NCBI RefSeq assembly: GCF_020991455.1
Contig: NZ_JAJMOX010000008.1
Location: 285,538 to 349,537 of the forward strand
Origin: Flavobacterium sp. JAS
GTDB taxonomy: Bacteria > Bacteroidota > Bacteroidia > Flavobacteriales > Flavobacteriaceae
DNA length: 64,000 nt
Direction: 5' to 3'
Made by a program: the position numbers and the translations under genes. Of this stretch, positions 1 through 7,842 are shown piece after piece (positions within the stretch are counted from its first letter, which is position 1; each line of letters starts with the position of its first letter). The notes beneath the pieces were generated by a model that saw nothing but the letters and a program-made list of their open reading frames with translations, ran no database searches and had not been told where the DNA came from.

Positions 1-455
1 AAACCCGCTGCAAACACAAATTGCGATGTAGTTCTTTTTTCGCCACGAATAGAATCTTTTTTCTTTTTATTATCCTTCCATTCTTTATCATTCCAATGAA
101 TAACCAATCTATGTTTTTTTATCGAATCTCCTTCTTTGATTTTTCCATCTACTTTTTGCTGTACTAAATCATTAAGTTCATTTTGCGCTTCGGTTACCTT
201 TTGTTCAATAATTGTTGCTCTGACTTCTGCCAGTTCTTTTTTACGCTTATCGGCTTCTTCCTGCGTAATTTTCCCTTCAGACAATTGAACGTTTACGGCT
301 TCAACTTCTTCTTTTAAAGTTCCTTTTTCTTCCTTGGTTATCTTTTCTATTTTATTAGCAATCTGCCTTGCTTTAGATTCAAAAGTTTCCTGTCCCATTA
401 CTTTGCTTACAAACAAAAAAATGAGGATAACGAGATAAATAGTAAAATTTTTCAT
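1..455 (-). CDS. secreted protein, third gene of ECF sigma operon (3' end cut by window)
   Basis: Reading the minus strand from the ATG at 455 gives an open frame that runs off the left edge, so only about 151 residues are visible. Residues 1-22 are a signal peptide (MKNFTIYLVILIFLFV..., ending near VMGQ). Residues 23-100 are rich in Glu, Lys and Gln and should form a long charged helix. The last visible residues (TSQFVFAAG) turn hydrophobic and alternate in a way that could be the first strand of an outer-membrane beta-barrel; that is inference. The gene follows the sigma factor and anti-sigma-like genes on the same strand, so it is probably their co-transcribed target. No named family recognised. 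Confidence 0.75.
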   Translation of the reverse strand, partial: MKNFTIYLVILIFLFVSKVMGQETFESKARQIANKIEKITKEEKGTLKEEVEAVNVQLSEGKITQEEADKRKKELAEVRATIIEQKVTEAQNELNDLVQQKVDGKIKEGDSIKKHRLVIHWNDKEWKDNKKKKDSIRGEKRTTSQFVFAAG

Positions 456-641
456 GATTGATTTTTTTAAAAATTGATTATTGATTGATGATTATTTAAT
501 TATTAATTGTGATTTGTAAATTCTATATTCCATATCCATCGGATTAAAACCCGACGCTACAATATGGATCGTTCCTCCGGAACTAAAAATCTATCTTCTA
601 CATTCTTGCTTCTTTCTTCTATACTCTTTCTTCTATACTCT

Positions 642-1391
642 CTATTCCTGCTGATTTCGATTTGCCAAAGCCACTTTTACGGTTTGATAATTTTTATTGA
701 CTTTTGTAATTACTTTTTCTCTAAAAGAAAGTTCTAATTCACCATCGACCTGATTTAGTAAATCGTTGGCATTTACTTTGATTTTTGCTTTCGGTTTAAC
801 CGAATTTTCTGCAACTACAGTTTTTTCGGCCGAAAGTAACAACTGATCGACACTTTCTTTTTTAGAAGTTTCAACAGTTGGATTTGCAGTATTGATTGAT
901 CGTTTTTCTGGATTGTTTTTGATGATGACTGAAGACTCCGCTACTTGATTTTTTTCGTTTTTGCTTGGTTTATTTGAATTTAACTTTAAAACATCGGGGT
1001 GATTATTCCCTTGTTTTTCAGACTCCCGAACAGATTCTTTTTCTGAAGTTGCAACTTCAGTTCTAACTGAATCTATTGTATTTAAAGTTGGTTTTACAAC
1101 CGAATCTTTCTTTGTATTTTCTTCTATTACAATATTATTTTTTGGAGTTTCAACAACACTTTTCTTCTGATTAAAGTAAAAAGTTCCAACTAATAAGAAA
1201 CCGACAATACTGGCTGCGATATACAACCATTTTCTTTTTGAAGCTTGCAGTGAGCGAAGTCGAACTGTAGGTTTCTTTTCTTCAGCAACACTCAGCATCG
1301 CATCTAATCTGTCCCAGGCTTTATCGCTTGGTTCGATCGTACGTTGATTTAGTTTTTCACGGAAATCCTTTTCAAAATTATTCGGTTCCAT
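642..1391 (-). CDS. single-pass membrane protein, probable anti-sigma-like partner
   Basis: The 249-residue protein has a cytoplasmic N-terminus of about 54 residues, one transmembrane helix at about 55-73 (WLYIAASIVGFLLVGTFYF), and a long periplasmic tail rich in Ser, Lys, Glu and Asn with low complexity. Its start overlaps the end of the sigma factor gene by 14 bases, implying translational coupling. A short cytoplasmic segment plus one membrane helix directly downstream of an ECF sigma factor is the usual layout of Bacteroidota anti-sigma proteins. No zinc-binding anti-sigma motif (HxxxCxxC) is visible, so the assignment rests on topology and context. Confidence 0.7.
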   Translation of the reverse strand: MEPNNFEKDFREKLNQRTIEPSDKAWDRLDAMLSVAEEKKPTVRLRSLQASKRKWLYIAASIVGFLLVGTFYFNQKKSVVETPKNNIVIEENTKKDSVVKPTLNTIDSVRTEVATSEKESVRESEKQGNNHPDVLKLNSNKPSKNEKNQVAESSVIIKNNPEKRSINTANPTVETSKKESVDQLLLSAEKTVVAENSVKPKAKIKVNANDLLNQVDGELELSFREKVITKVNKNYQTVKVALANRNQQE

Positions 1392-1938
1392 TATCTTGTT
1401 TTTTTAGAATATTAATTTGTGTTTGTAGCATCTTTCTTGCGTGCGATAATTGCGATTTCGATGTTCCCTCATTAATCCCCAGCATCGTGGCAATTTCATT
1501 GTGTTTATATCCTTCTATGGCGTATAAATTGAAAATCATTCTATAACCGTCCGGCAGAGCGTCTATTAAAAACTGAATCTGATCTGTCGAAAATTTGCTG
1601 TCAATTGCATTAAAACTTTCTTCGACATAAATTTCATCTTCTGTAAACTTTACTTTTTTCTGAACTCTTAAATAAGAGATACATTCGTTGACCATAATTC
1701 GGCGAATCCATCCTTCAAAACTTCCTTTATGCTCAAATTTGTTTAGGTTGGTAAACACTTTCATGAAAGCGGTTATCATTACATCTTCGGCCAATTGAAT
1801 ATCTTTTATATATTGTCGACAAACGCTTAGCATCTTTGGAGAAAACCGAGTATAAATCTGTTGTTGTGCTTGCCGATTATTTTCGACAGCCAACTTTATA
1901 ATTTCGGTTTCTTCTTGATGTAAATGAATAATTTTCAT
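1378..1938 (-). CDS. ECF-family RNA polymerase sigma factor
   Basis: The 186-residue protein has the two ECF sigma domains. Region 2 spans about residues 15-90 (includes LAEDVMITAFMKVF and GWIRRIMVNECISYLR, the -10 recognition helix). Region 4 spans about 125-178 (LPDGYRMIFNLYAIEGYKH, then the helix-turn-helix EIATMLGINEGTSKSQLSHA). It redirects RNA polymerase to its own regulon, probably under control of the membrane protein encoded immediately downstream. A candidate ECF promoter lies 46-73 bases upstream, so it may regulate itself. Family is clear; the signal and regulon are unknown. Confidence 0.92.
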   Translation of the reverse strand: MKIIHLHQEETEIIKLAVENNRQAQQQIYTRFSPKMLSVCRQYIKDIQLAEDVMITAFMKVFTNLNKFEHKGSFEGWIRRIMVNECISYLRVQKKVKFTEDEIYVEESFNAIDSKFSTDQIQFLIDALPDGYRMIFNLYAIEGYKHNEIATMLGINEGTSKSQLSHARKMLQTQINILKKQDNGTE

Positions 1939-1983
1939 TAATAAGCATTCAGGTTTTGGTTTACTAACAGACTTCTATTAGCA

Positions 1984-2011
1984 TAGACGAGTTAGGTTGT
2001 AAAATGGTTGC
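1984..2011 (-). promoter_or_regulatory. candidate ECF-type promoter of the sigma operon
   Basis: On the minus strand GCAACC (2006-2011) and CGTCTA (1984-1989) are separated by exactly 16 bases. An AAC-containing -35 and a CGTC-containing -10 with 16-17 bp spacing are the general form of ECF promoters. It sits just upstream of the sigma gene, so autoregulation is inferred. Confidence 0.55.
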
Positions 2012-2127
2012 ATCTGAATTAAAAAAAAACAAAAAATAAATTCCAAATTCCAAAACAAAAAACCAAAATAACTGATATACAGCCAAGTAAATCAATTATC
2101 TAATTTTCTAATTGACAAATTATCTAA

Positions 2128-3105
2128 TTATTTTTTTCTTTCAATAACGTAGTTAACCATTAAAATAAGAGCATCTTTGAACTCAGAATCTTCAAAGTTT
2201 TGAAGTAATGAAAGTGCTTCCTGCTGGAATTCTACCATTTTATTTTCAGCGTAAGCCAAACCATTATTGTCTTTTACAAAAGCAATAACTTCTTTAACAC
2301 GTTTTTTGTCTTTATTGTGGTTTTTGATGGAGTTTATCAACCACTTTTTTTCTTGCGGAGTACAAGTATTTAAAACATGAATTAAAGGCAAAGTCATTTT
2401 TTGCTCTTTAATATCAATTCCGGTTGGTTTACCGATGGCTTCTTCGCTATAATCGAATAAGTCGTCTTTGATTTGAAAAGCCATCCCGATAAGCTCCCCA
2501 AACATGCGCATATTCTCAACCTGAGCATCATCTTCAATTACAGATTTTGCACCAAGCGCACAACAAGCGGCAATAAGTGTCGCTGTTTTTTTTCGGATGA
2601 TTTCGTAATAAACATCTTCGGTAATATCAAGTCTTCGGGCTTTTTCGATCTGAAGCAATTCACCTTCACTCATTTCACGAACTGCGACAGAAATGATTCG
2701 GAGTAAATCGAAATCACCATTATCGATAGAAAGCAATAATCCTTTTGAAAGTAAATAATCACCAACCAAAACGGCAATTTTATTTTTCCAAAGTGCATTG
2801 ATAGAGAAAAATCCGCGGCGGCGATTACTATCATCCACCACATCATCGTGCACTAAAGTTGCGGTATGAATAAGCTCAATTACAGATGCACCACGATACG
2901 TTCGCTCGTTTACAATACCACCCGAAACCATTTTAGCGGTTAGAAAAACAAACATCGGACGCATTTGTTTTCCTTTTCTATTTACGATATAATAAGTAAT
3001 ACGGTTCAGTAAAGCCACCTTTGAGGTCATCGATTCATGGAACTTTTTTTCAAAAAGTTCCATCTCGTTAAAGATGGGCTGTTTTATTTGAGAAGTAATA
3101 TTCAT
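2128..3105 (-). CDS. polyprenyl diphosphate synthase (octaprenyl/IspB type)
   Basis: The 325-residue enzyme is a trans-type isoprenyl diphosphate synthase that extends farnesyl diphosphate with isopentenyl diphosphate, most likely to make the menaquinone side chain. The first Asp-rich motif is DDVVDD at residues 87-92 followed by RRR, and the second is DDLFD at 214-218; both bind magnesium-diphosphate. Length fits the family. A TAnnTTTG box (3114-3121) ends 8 bases before the ATG, so the leader is extremely short. Chain length cannot be told from sequence by eye, so no symbol is given. Confidence 0.9.
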   Translation of the reverse strand: MNITSQIKQPIFNEMELFEKKFHESMTSKVALLNRITYYIVNRKGKQMRPMFVFLTAKMVSGGIVNERTYRGASVIELIHTATLVHDDVVDDSNRRRGFFSINALWKNKIAVLVGDYLLSKGLLLSIDNGDFDLLRIISVAVREMSEGELLQIEKARRLDITEDVYYEIIRKKTATLIAACCALGAKSVIEDDAQVENMRMFGELIGMAFQIKDDLFDYSEEAIGKPTGIDIKEQKMTLPLIHVLNTCTPQEKKWLINSIKNHNKDKKRVKEVIAFVKDNNGLAYAENKMVEFQQEALSLLQNFEDSEFKDALILMVNYVIERKK

Positions 3106-3113
3106 TTCGATCC

Positions 3114-3121
3114 CAAATATA
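3114..3121 (-). promoter_or_regulatory. -7 element TATATTTG of the polyprenyl synthase gene
   Basis: Minus strand TATATTTG matches the Bacteroidota -7 consensus TAnnTTTG and lies 8 bases upstream of the start codon. No well-placed TTG -33 element is seen. Confidence 0.55.
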
Positions 3122-3267
3122 CTATTTTAAATAAAAAAACGTTGTCTATTTTAAGTTAGTATAACAATAATTTATGCATAAACTTAAAAAAACTCTACCA
3201 AGAACGTTTTTTATAAAGCCTAATTTGAATTCATTATTTAAAAGTAAAACCCCTTAACCTATTTATT

Positions 3268-4128
3268 ATGAAAACAAAAGTTTTATTTATTGGAACATTA
3301 GTCGCTTTATCTTTTTTTGTTAGTTGTAATTCTGATGAAAAAACAAATGACGGAACTACTGCAGCAATTTCTAACAATGAAATTATTACTACTTCTAAAA
3401 TTGATGCCTCAATTGAAGATGTGACTAATATTGCTGAAGATCAATTTAACGCACAACAAAATATCACTGCTAAACCCAGTGGTCCCGTAAAAAGCTATTT
3501 ACCAAGTTGTGCTACTATTACAACAGTTTTAACGAACAATACCTGGACAAAAACAGTCGATTTTGGCATTGAAGGATGTACACTGAATAACGGAAATATT
3601 GTTAAAGGAAAAATGGTTATCTCATTCTCCAATGATTTCTCTTCTTCTACTCAAACTATCAGTTATACTTTTGACGGATTTTACCATAACGGCAAAAAAC
3701 TTCAAGGAAGCAAAAGCATCGTTAGAACTATAAAAACAACTAATTTATTGGCAACAGAGCATCCGGTTTTGACCGCAACGATCGATATGACCATTACTTT
3801 TGATGATGGCGGTGTTTATACAAGAAAAGGCTCATTGGTAAAAGAAATGGTTGCTGGTTATGATACCTGGTTTGATTGGGAAGATGATGCTTATTTAGTA
3901 ACAGGAAGCGGAACAACAACTTTTCCTAATGGAGATACTTTGTCGGCCGAAATTACAACTCCGCTTGAATTTGATTCATCATGCAGAAAATCATTTGCTG
4001 TAAAAGGGGTTGTTTCTATTACCAAAAATGGAGCTGTTGCTATTGTTGATTTTGGAGACGGAAGCTGTGACACTCTTGCCAAAGTAACAAAAGATGGGGT
4101 AACGGAAGAAATTGATTTGAAAAAATAA
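3268..4128 (+). CDS. lipoprotein of unknown function
   Basis: The 286-residue protein begins with a lipoprotein signal peptide whose lipobox ends at Cys20 (FFVSC), followed by NSDEK, so it should be lipid-anchored. Residues about 75-286 are rich in Thr, Ser, Gly and aromatic residues in alternating patterns (for example SYTFDGFYHNGKKLQGSKSI), suggesting an all-beta domain. Three Cys pairs or singles (near SC, EGC, SSC, GSC) could form disulfides. It stands alone between the divergent polyprenyl synthase gene and a terminator. I do not recognise the family. Confidence 0.85.
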   Translation: MKTKVLFIGTLVALSFFVSCNSDEKTNDGTTAAISNNEIITTSKIDASIEDVTNIAEDQFNAQQNITAKPSGPVKSYLPSCATITTVLTNNTWTKTVDFGIEGCTLNNGNIVKGKMVISFSNDFSSSTQTISYTFDGFYHNGKKLQGSKSIVRTIKTTNLLATEHPVLTATIDMTITFDDGGVYTRKGSLVKEMVAGYDTWFDWEDDAYLVTGSGTTTFPNGDTLSAEITTPLEFDSSCRKSFAVKGVVSITKNGAVAIVDFGDGSCDTLAKVTKDGVTEEIDLKK

Positions 4129-4145
4129 GAATCCTTTTTGCTCCA

Positions 4146-4194
4146 AAAAAAAGCATTAAGAACAAGAATCTCTCTCGTTTTTAATGCTTTTTTT
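4146..4194 (+). terminator. rho-independent terminator after the lipoprotein gene
   Basis: AAAAGCATTAA and TTAATGCTTTTTTT form a stem with a 20-odd-base loop and a T run, directly after the stop codon at 4128. Confidence 0.7.
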
Positions 4195-4200
4195 ATGTTA

Positions 4201-4420
4201 CCAAATGTAACCCCTACGGGACATTTTGAGGTTTGCGTTTATTCTTTTGCTACCAACATTTAATTCCTAACGGAATATCTCGGAGAAATTATTATTGTTA
4301 AACATAATACCTATTGAACATTTTCTTTCAATATCTAATTCCTAAAAATATCTCGGAGAGATTACATCTTGGTAGAAAAACATTAATGATGATGATTTTT
4401 TGTCCCGTAGGGACTACACC
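4201..4420. repeat. intergenic inverted-repeat element (CCCTACGGGACA family)
   Basis: This 310-bp gap between genes holds outer inverted arms CCCTACGGGACA (4212-4223) and TGTCCCGTAGGG (4401-4412). Inside are a smaller inverted pair, CTACCAA (4250-4256) and TTGGTAG (4370-4376), and two direct copies of a segment with AATTCCTA...ATATCTCGGAGA (about 4262-4289 and 4340-4365). The nested arrangement resembles a folded, non-coding repeat element and contains no gene. Confidence 0.7.
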
Positions 4421-4438
4421 TATATCACTAATATAAAT

Positions 4439-5482
4439 TTATCCTTCTTTATTTGCTAATTGCCCACAAGCTGCATCAATATCTTTTCCGCGGCTGCGAC
4501 GCACTTTTACTATAATGCCAATATTTTCTAAAGCTTTTATATAAGCCATTATAGACTCTTCTGAAGCTTGTTGAAACTCTCCGTCATCAATTGGGTTATA
4601 TTCGATTAAATTAACCTTACATGGTACGTATTTACAGAATTTCACCAAAGCATCAATTGAAGCTTTATCGTCATTGATTCCTTTCCAAACTACATATTCG
4701 TACGAAATCTTATTTTTTGTTTTTCTATACCAATATTCTAATGATTCTCTCAAATCTGCCAATGGGAAGTTTTTACTAAAAGGCATGATTCGCGCACGAA
4801 TTTCATCAATTGCCGAGTGCAAAGAAACCGCCAATTTGAATTTTACATCGTCATCGGCCATCTTTTTAATCATTTTCGGGATTCCTGAAGTCGAAACCAT
4901 AATACGTTTTGGCGACATTCCTAAACCTTCCGGTGAAGTAATCATATCGATTGCTTTGATTACATTATTATAATTCATCAAAGGCTCGCCCATTCCCATA
5001 AAAACAATATTCGAAAGTGGGTGATTATGATATAAACGGCTTTCTTTATCAATGGCAATAACCTGATCGTAGATTTCTCCCGGCTCCAGATTACGCATTC
5101 TTTTTAAACGTGAAGTAGCACAGAAGTTACAATCTAAACTACAACCTACCTGACTCGAAACGCAAGCTGTTGTTCTGGTGTCTGTTGGTATCAAAACTGA
5201 TTCTACTACTAAACCATCGTGCAAACGAACGGCATTTTTTACTGTCCCGTCACTGCTGCGCTGCATGGTATCAACCTTAATATGATTGATTACAAAATTA
5301 TCTTCAAGCATAGAACGCGTTGCTTTGGCAACATTCGTCATATCATCAAAACTGTGTGCTCCTTTGCTCCATAACCATTCATAGACCTGATTTCCACGAA
5401 AAGCTTTGTCATTATTTTCGACAAAAAAATCTCGCAATTGATCTTTTGATAAGGCTCTTATGTCTTTTTTCTCAATTTGCAT
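4439..5482 (-). CDS. rlmN: dual-specificity 23S rRNA/tRNA adenine-C2 methyltransferase RlmN
   Basis: The 347-residue radical-SAM enzyme methylates A2503 of 23S rRNA (and A37 of some tRNAs), using two SAM molecules and a methyl-cysteine intermediate. The cluster-binding motif CSLDCNFC gives Cys114, Cys118 and Cys121; the C-terminal Cys339 (DIDAACGQL) corresponds to the methyl-accepting cysteine. GEPLMN and the SLHS segment also match the family. A TAACTTTG -7 box ends only 4 bases before the ATG, so the message may be leaderless. Length and start are typical. Confidence 0.96.
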   Translation of the reverse strand: MQIEKKDIRALSKDQLRDFFVENNDKAFRGNQVYEWLWSKGAHSFDDMTNVAKATRSMLEDNFVINHIKVDTMQRSSDGTVKNAVRLHDGLVVESVLIPTDTRTTACVSSQVGCSLDCNFCATSRLKRMRNLEPGEIYDQVIAIDKESRLYHNHPLSNIVFMGMGEPLMNYNNVIKAIDMITSPEGLGMSPKRIMVSTSGIPKMIKKMADDDVKFKLAVSLHSAIDEIRARIMPFSKNFPLADLRESLEYWYRKTKNKISYEYVVWKGINDDKASIDALVKFCKYVPCKVNLIEYNPIDDGEFQQASEESIMAYIKALENIGIIVKVRRSRGKDIDAACGQLANKEG

Positions 5483-5486
5483 GGTG

Positions 5487-5494
5487 CAAAGTTA
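5487..5494 (-). promoter_or_regulatory. -7 element TAACTTTG of rlmN
   Basis: Minus strand TAACTTTG is followed by CACC and then the rlmN ATG. The expected transcription start therefore falls at or within a few bases of the start codon. Confidence 0.6.
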
Positions 5495-5692
5495 CTAAGT
5501 ATTTATGGAAACCTTTTAATTCTGAAAAAACTTTACCATTAATCTTTCAAAATTATAAATTTTGGCACAAGAATTGTCTTGCTCTCAAAAGGAAAATAAT
5601 CTTACAAAGCGCGCAGTCATTTAAAAATGTGTATCTTTATTTTTCAGCTTTATAACCTTTAAATTTTTATAACCTAAAAAAGATCATTCATT

Positions 5693-6025
5693 ATGAAAAA
5701 ACAAATTTTAAGTTTAGCTGTTGTTGCTTTATTAGCATCCGCTGTTCAATCATGCGAGAAAAAAGAGCCAAAACCAGCAGAAGACGAGTTAACTCTTGGA
5801 AACAAAGTCGATTCTCTAACAACAGATATCAAAGAAGTAAAAGACAGCGCAGTAAGCAAAACAGAAAATGCTGCCGAAGATGTTAAAGATGCTACTAAAA
5901 AAGCTGCTGATGACGTAAAAGACGCTACGAAAAAAGGCGCTGAAAAAGTAGAAAATGCCGCAAAAGCTGCCAAAGACGGAACAGTAAAAACAGCCAAAGA
6001 CGTTAATGACGCTTTGAAAAAATAA
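5693..6025 (+). CDS. helical Lys/Ala-rich lipoprotein
   Basis: The 110-residue protein has a lipoprotein signal peptide with lipobox cysteine Cys21 (AVQSC). The mature part is almost entirely Ala, Lys, Asp and Val and repeats an 11-residue-like helical unit (VKDATKKAADD, VKDATKKGAEK, VENAAKAAKDG), which predicts an extended amphipathic helix. Its N-terminus closely resembles that of the lipoprotein at 63055-63279 (MKK..LSLAVVA.L). Such repeats resemble LEA/apolipoprotein-like stress proteins, but no function can be assigned. It is monocistronic with a strong terminator. Confidence 0.85.
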   Translation: MKKQILSLAVVALLASAVQSCEKKEPKPAEDELTLGNKVDSLTTDIKEVKDSAVSKTENAAEDVKDATKKAADDVKDATKKGAEKVENAAKAAKDGTVKTAKDVNDALKK

Positions 6026-6048
6026 TCTCTTCCGGATTCAAAATTGAA

Positions 6049-6076
6049 ACCACTCGCCGTTGCGAGTGGTTTTTTT
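6049..6076 (+). terminator. rho-independent terminator
   Basis: A perfect 9-bp stem ACCACTCGC/GCGAGTGGT with a 4-base loop is followed by six T residues, 24 bases after the stop of the helical lipoprotein gene. Confidence 0.9.
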
Positions 6077-6105
6077 ATGCAAAAAAATGAGCCAATATTT
6101 TTTTG

Positions 6106-6113
6106 TATTTTTG
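6106..6113 (+). promoter_or_regulatory. -7 element TATTTTTG of the O-methyltransferase gene
   Basis: TATTTTTG matches TAnnTTTG and lies 26 bases upstream of the ATG at 6140. Confidence 0.5.
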
Positions 6114-6139
6114 CATTCAATTTTTGAAGACACTACAAG

Positions 6140-6781
6140 ATGCATTTTATTTCACAAGACCTAGAAGACTATATCGAACAACATTCTGAAAACGAACCGG
6201 AATTGTTAGCCAAACTCAACAAAGAAACATACCAGAAAATACTTTTACCTAGAATGTTAAGTGGACATTTTCAGGGTCGCGTTTTAAGTATGCTATCTAA
6301 ATTGATTCGTCCGGTTAATATTCTTGAAATTGGAACTTATACTGGTTATGCTGCTTTGTGTTTGTGCGAAGGAATGCAGGAAAACGGACAATTGCATACT
6401 ATTGACATTAAGGAAGAATTGGTCGATTTTCAACGTAAATATTTTGATGCGTCTCCTTGGGGAAAACAAATTTTTCAACATTTAGGAGAAGCCGTTGATA
6501 TTATCCCAACTTTGCATGTTAAGTTCGATTTGGTTTTTATTGATGCCGATAAAGAAAACTACCTGAATTACTGGGAAATGATTGTTCCAAAAATGAATAA
6601 AGGCGGAATTATCTTGTCCGATAATGTTTTATGGAGCGGAAAAATCCTGGAACCGGTTCACCCAAATGATGTTAGCACAAAAGTGCTTTTAGAATACAAT
6701 TTACTTTTAAAGAACGATCCTAGAGTTGAAACAGTTTTATTACCTATTCGCGATGGTTTGACTGTGAGCAGGGTACTTTAG
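6140..6781 (+). CDS. class I SAM-dependent O-methyltransferase
   Basis: The 213-residue protein matches the catechol/caffeoyl-CoA O-methyltransferase-like family (COG4122). The SAM-binding loop is ILEIGTYTGYAALCL at about residues 55-70, followed by the acidic strand end HTIDIKEE and the metal-site strand FDLVFIDADKENY; SDNVLWSG supplies a second conserved Asp-Asn pair. These proteins transfer methyl groups to hydroxyls of small molecules in a divalent-metal-dependent way. The natural substrate is not evident. Monocistronic with its own -7 box. Confidence 0.9.
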   Translation: MHFISQDLEDYIEQHSENEPELLAKLNKETYQKILLPRMLSGHFQGRVLSMLSKLIRPVNILEIGTYTGYAALCLCEGMQENGQLHTIDIKEELVDFQRKYFDASPWGKQIFQHLGEAVDIIPTLHVKFDLVFIDADKENYLNYWEMIVPKMNKGGIILSDNVLWSGKILEPVHPNDVSTKVLLEYNLLLKNDPRVETVLLPIRDGLTVSRVL

Positions 6782-6892
6782 AGGAAAGGTTCTGAGTTTC
6801 TGAGGTGCTAAGGTTCTAAGTTTTTTTTTCAATTTACAAAGAAACTTCAGCAACTTAAAGATTCTTTTAAAAATACTCAAGACCAATATTTC

Positions 6893-7026
6893 AATTGCCT
6901 CCTGCTTTAGCTGGAGGAATAAATTTAAATCATCATAAATGGCTTTAGCCGAAATCGTTGTGTATTTTGACTAAAGCCATTTTCTATACAACTTCATTTT
7001 ACCTCCAGCTAAAGCAGGAGGCAATT
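6893..7026. repeat. nested inverted repeat with perfect 25-bp outer arms
   Basis: The outer arms 6893-6917 and 7002-7026 are exact reverse complements over 25 bp and contain CCTGCTTTAGCTGGAGG. An inner pair, AAATGGCTTTAG (6937-6948) and CTAAAGCCATTT (6971-6982), is also exact. The whole 134-bp element can fold as one long hairpin with an inner stem. It lies between the O-methyltransferase and PhyH genes and contains no coding sequence. Confidence 0.85.
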
Positions 7027-7041
7027 TAAAAAATACTTATA

Positions 7042-7755
7042 ATGAATTATAGCAATGAAATAAATTCTGAGGGTTTTGCAATTATTGATAACGTTTATTC
7101 TGAAAATGAAATCGAGAAGCTAATTTCGTTAATTGAAAATGTAACAGAGAATTCAAACGAGAATACGACTTTTAGAAAATCTCAAGATCTATTTGCTATA
7201 AGACAATTTCACAAGGAAATTCCCGATACTTTACCTTTTATTTTCAATCAAAATTTAAAAGACGTAATTGAATCAACTTTTGGAAAAGGATATTTTATTA
7301 CGAAATCAATCTATTTTGATAAGCCTGAGAAATCAAATTGGTTTGTGGCTTACCATCAGGATTTGACTATTTCTGTTGATAAGAAAATAGAGATTGAGAA
7401 TTTTGAAAATTGGACTGTAAAGCAAAATCAATTTGCTGTTCAACCACCAAAAGAAATTCTCGAAAATAATTTTACAATACGAATTCATATTGATAAAACA
7501 ACAAAAGACAATGGCGCTTTAAAAGTCATAAACAATTCGCATTCAAAAGGAATTTTGAGAATTGAAAATCTGGGAATTGAAAATGAAAAAGAAACGATCT
7601 GCGAAGTCGAAAAAGGCGGAATCATGATTATGAAACCTTTACTATTTCATGCCTCAAACAAAACTACAAACAACGAAAGACGAAGAGTAATTCATATTGA
7701 GTTTAGCAAACAAGAACTTCCAAATGGATTACAATGGAGTGAAAAAAGTTTATAA
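7042..7755 (+). CDS. phytanoyl-CoA dioxygenase (PhyH) family oxygenase
   Basis: The 237-residue protein fits the Fe(II)/2-oxoglutarate-dependent PhyH family. The iron ligands appear as H105-Q-D107 (AYHQDLT) and the distal His203 (PLLFHASNK), with Arg213-215 (RRRVIHIEF) as candidates for binding 2-oxoglutarate. GALKVINNSHSKG is the conserved segment before the distal ligand. The substrate is unknown; relatives hydroxylate lipids, amino acids or antibiotics. It stands alone, flanked on both sides by intergenic repeats in opposite orientation, which hints at mobilisation or local recombination. Confidence 0.85.
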   Translation: MNYSNEINSEGFAIIDNVYSENEIEKLISLIENVTENSNENTTFRKSQDLFAIRQFHKEIPDTLPFIFNQNLKDVIESTFGKGYFITKSIYFDKPEKSNWFVAYHQDLTISVDKKIEIENFENWTVKQNQFAVQPPKEILENNFTIRIHIDKTTKDNGALKVINNSHSKGILRIENLGIENEKETICEVEKGGIMIMKPLLFHASNKTTNNERRRVIHIEFSKQELPNGLQWSEKSL

Positions 7756-7832
7756 AAATTCTGAGATACTAAGTTCCTGAGCTTTCTAATTGAAGACTTA
7801 GAAACTTAGTGCCTTAGCAACTTAGAACCTCT
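7756..7832. repeat. CTTAG-rich intergenic repeat (partner of 6785-6825)
   Basis: The sequence ...CTTAGAAACTTAGTGCCTTAGCAACTTAGAACC... is composed of ACTTAG-like units. Its reverse complement resembles 6785-6825 (GGTTCTGAGTTTCTGAGGTGCTAAGGTTCTAAG), so the PhyH gene lies between two inverted copies. Confidence 0.55.
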
Positions 7833-7842
7833 TTAAAAAAAA

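Noticed and set aside
5320..5655. Plus-strand frame across the rlmN 5' end
   Set aside because: It is antisense to conserved rlmN codons and continues into the intergenic region without any recognisable motif.
5746..6120. Minus-strand frame opposite the helical lipoprotein gene
   Set aside because: It mirrors the repetitive Ala/Lys codons of the real gene and runs through its terminator.
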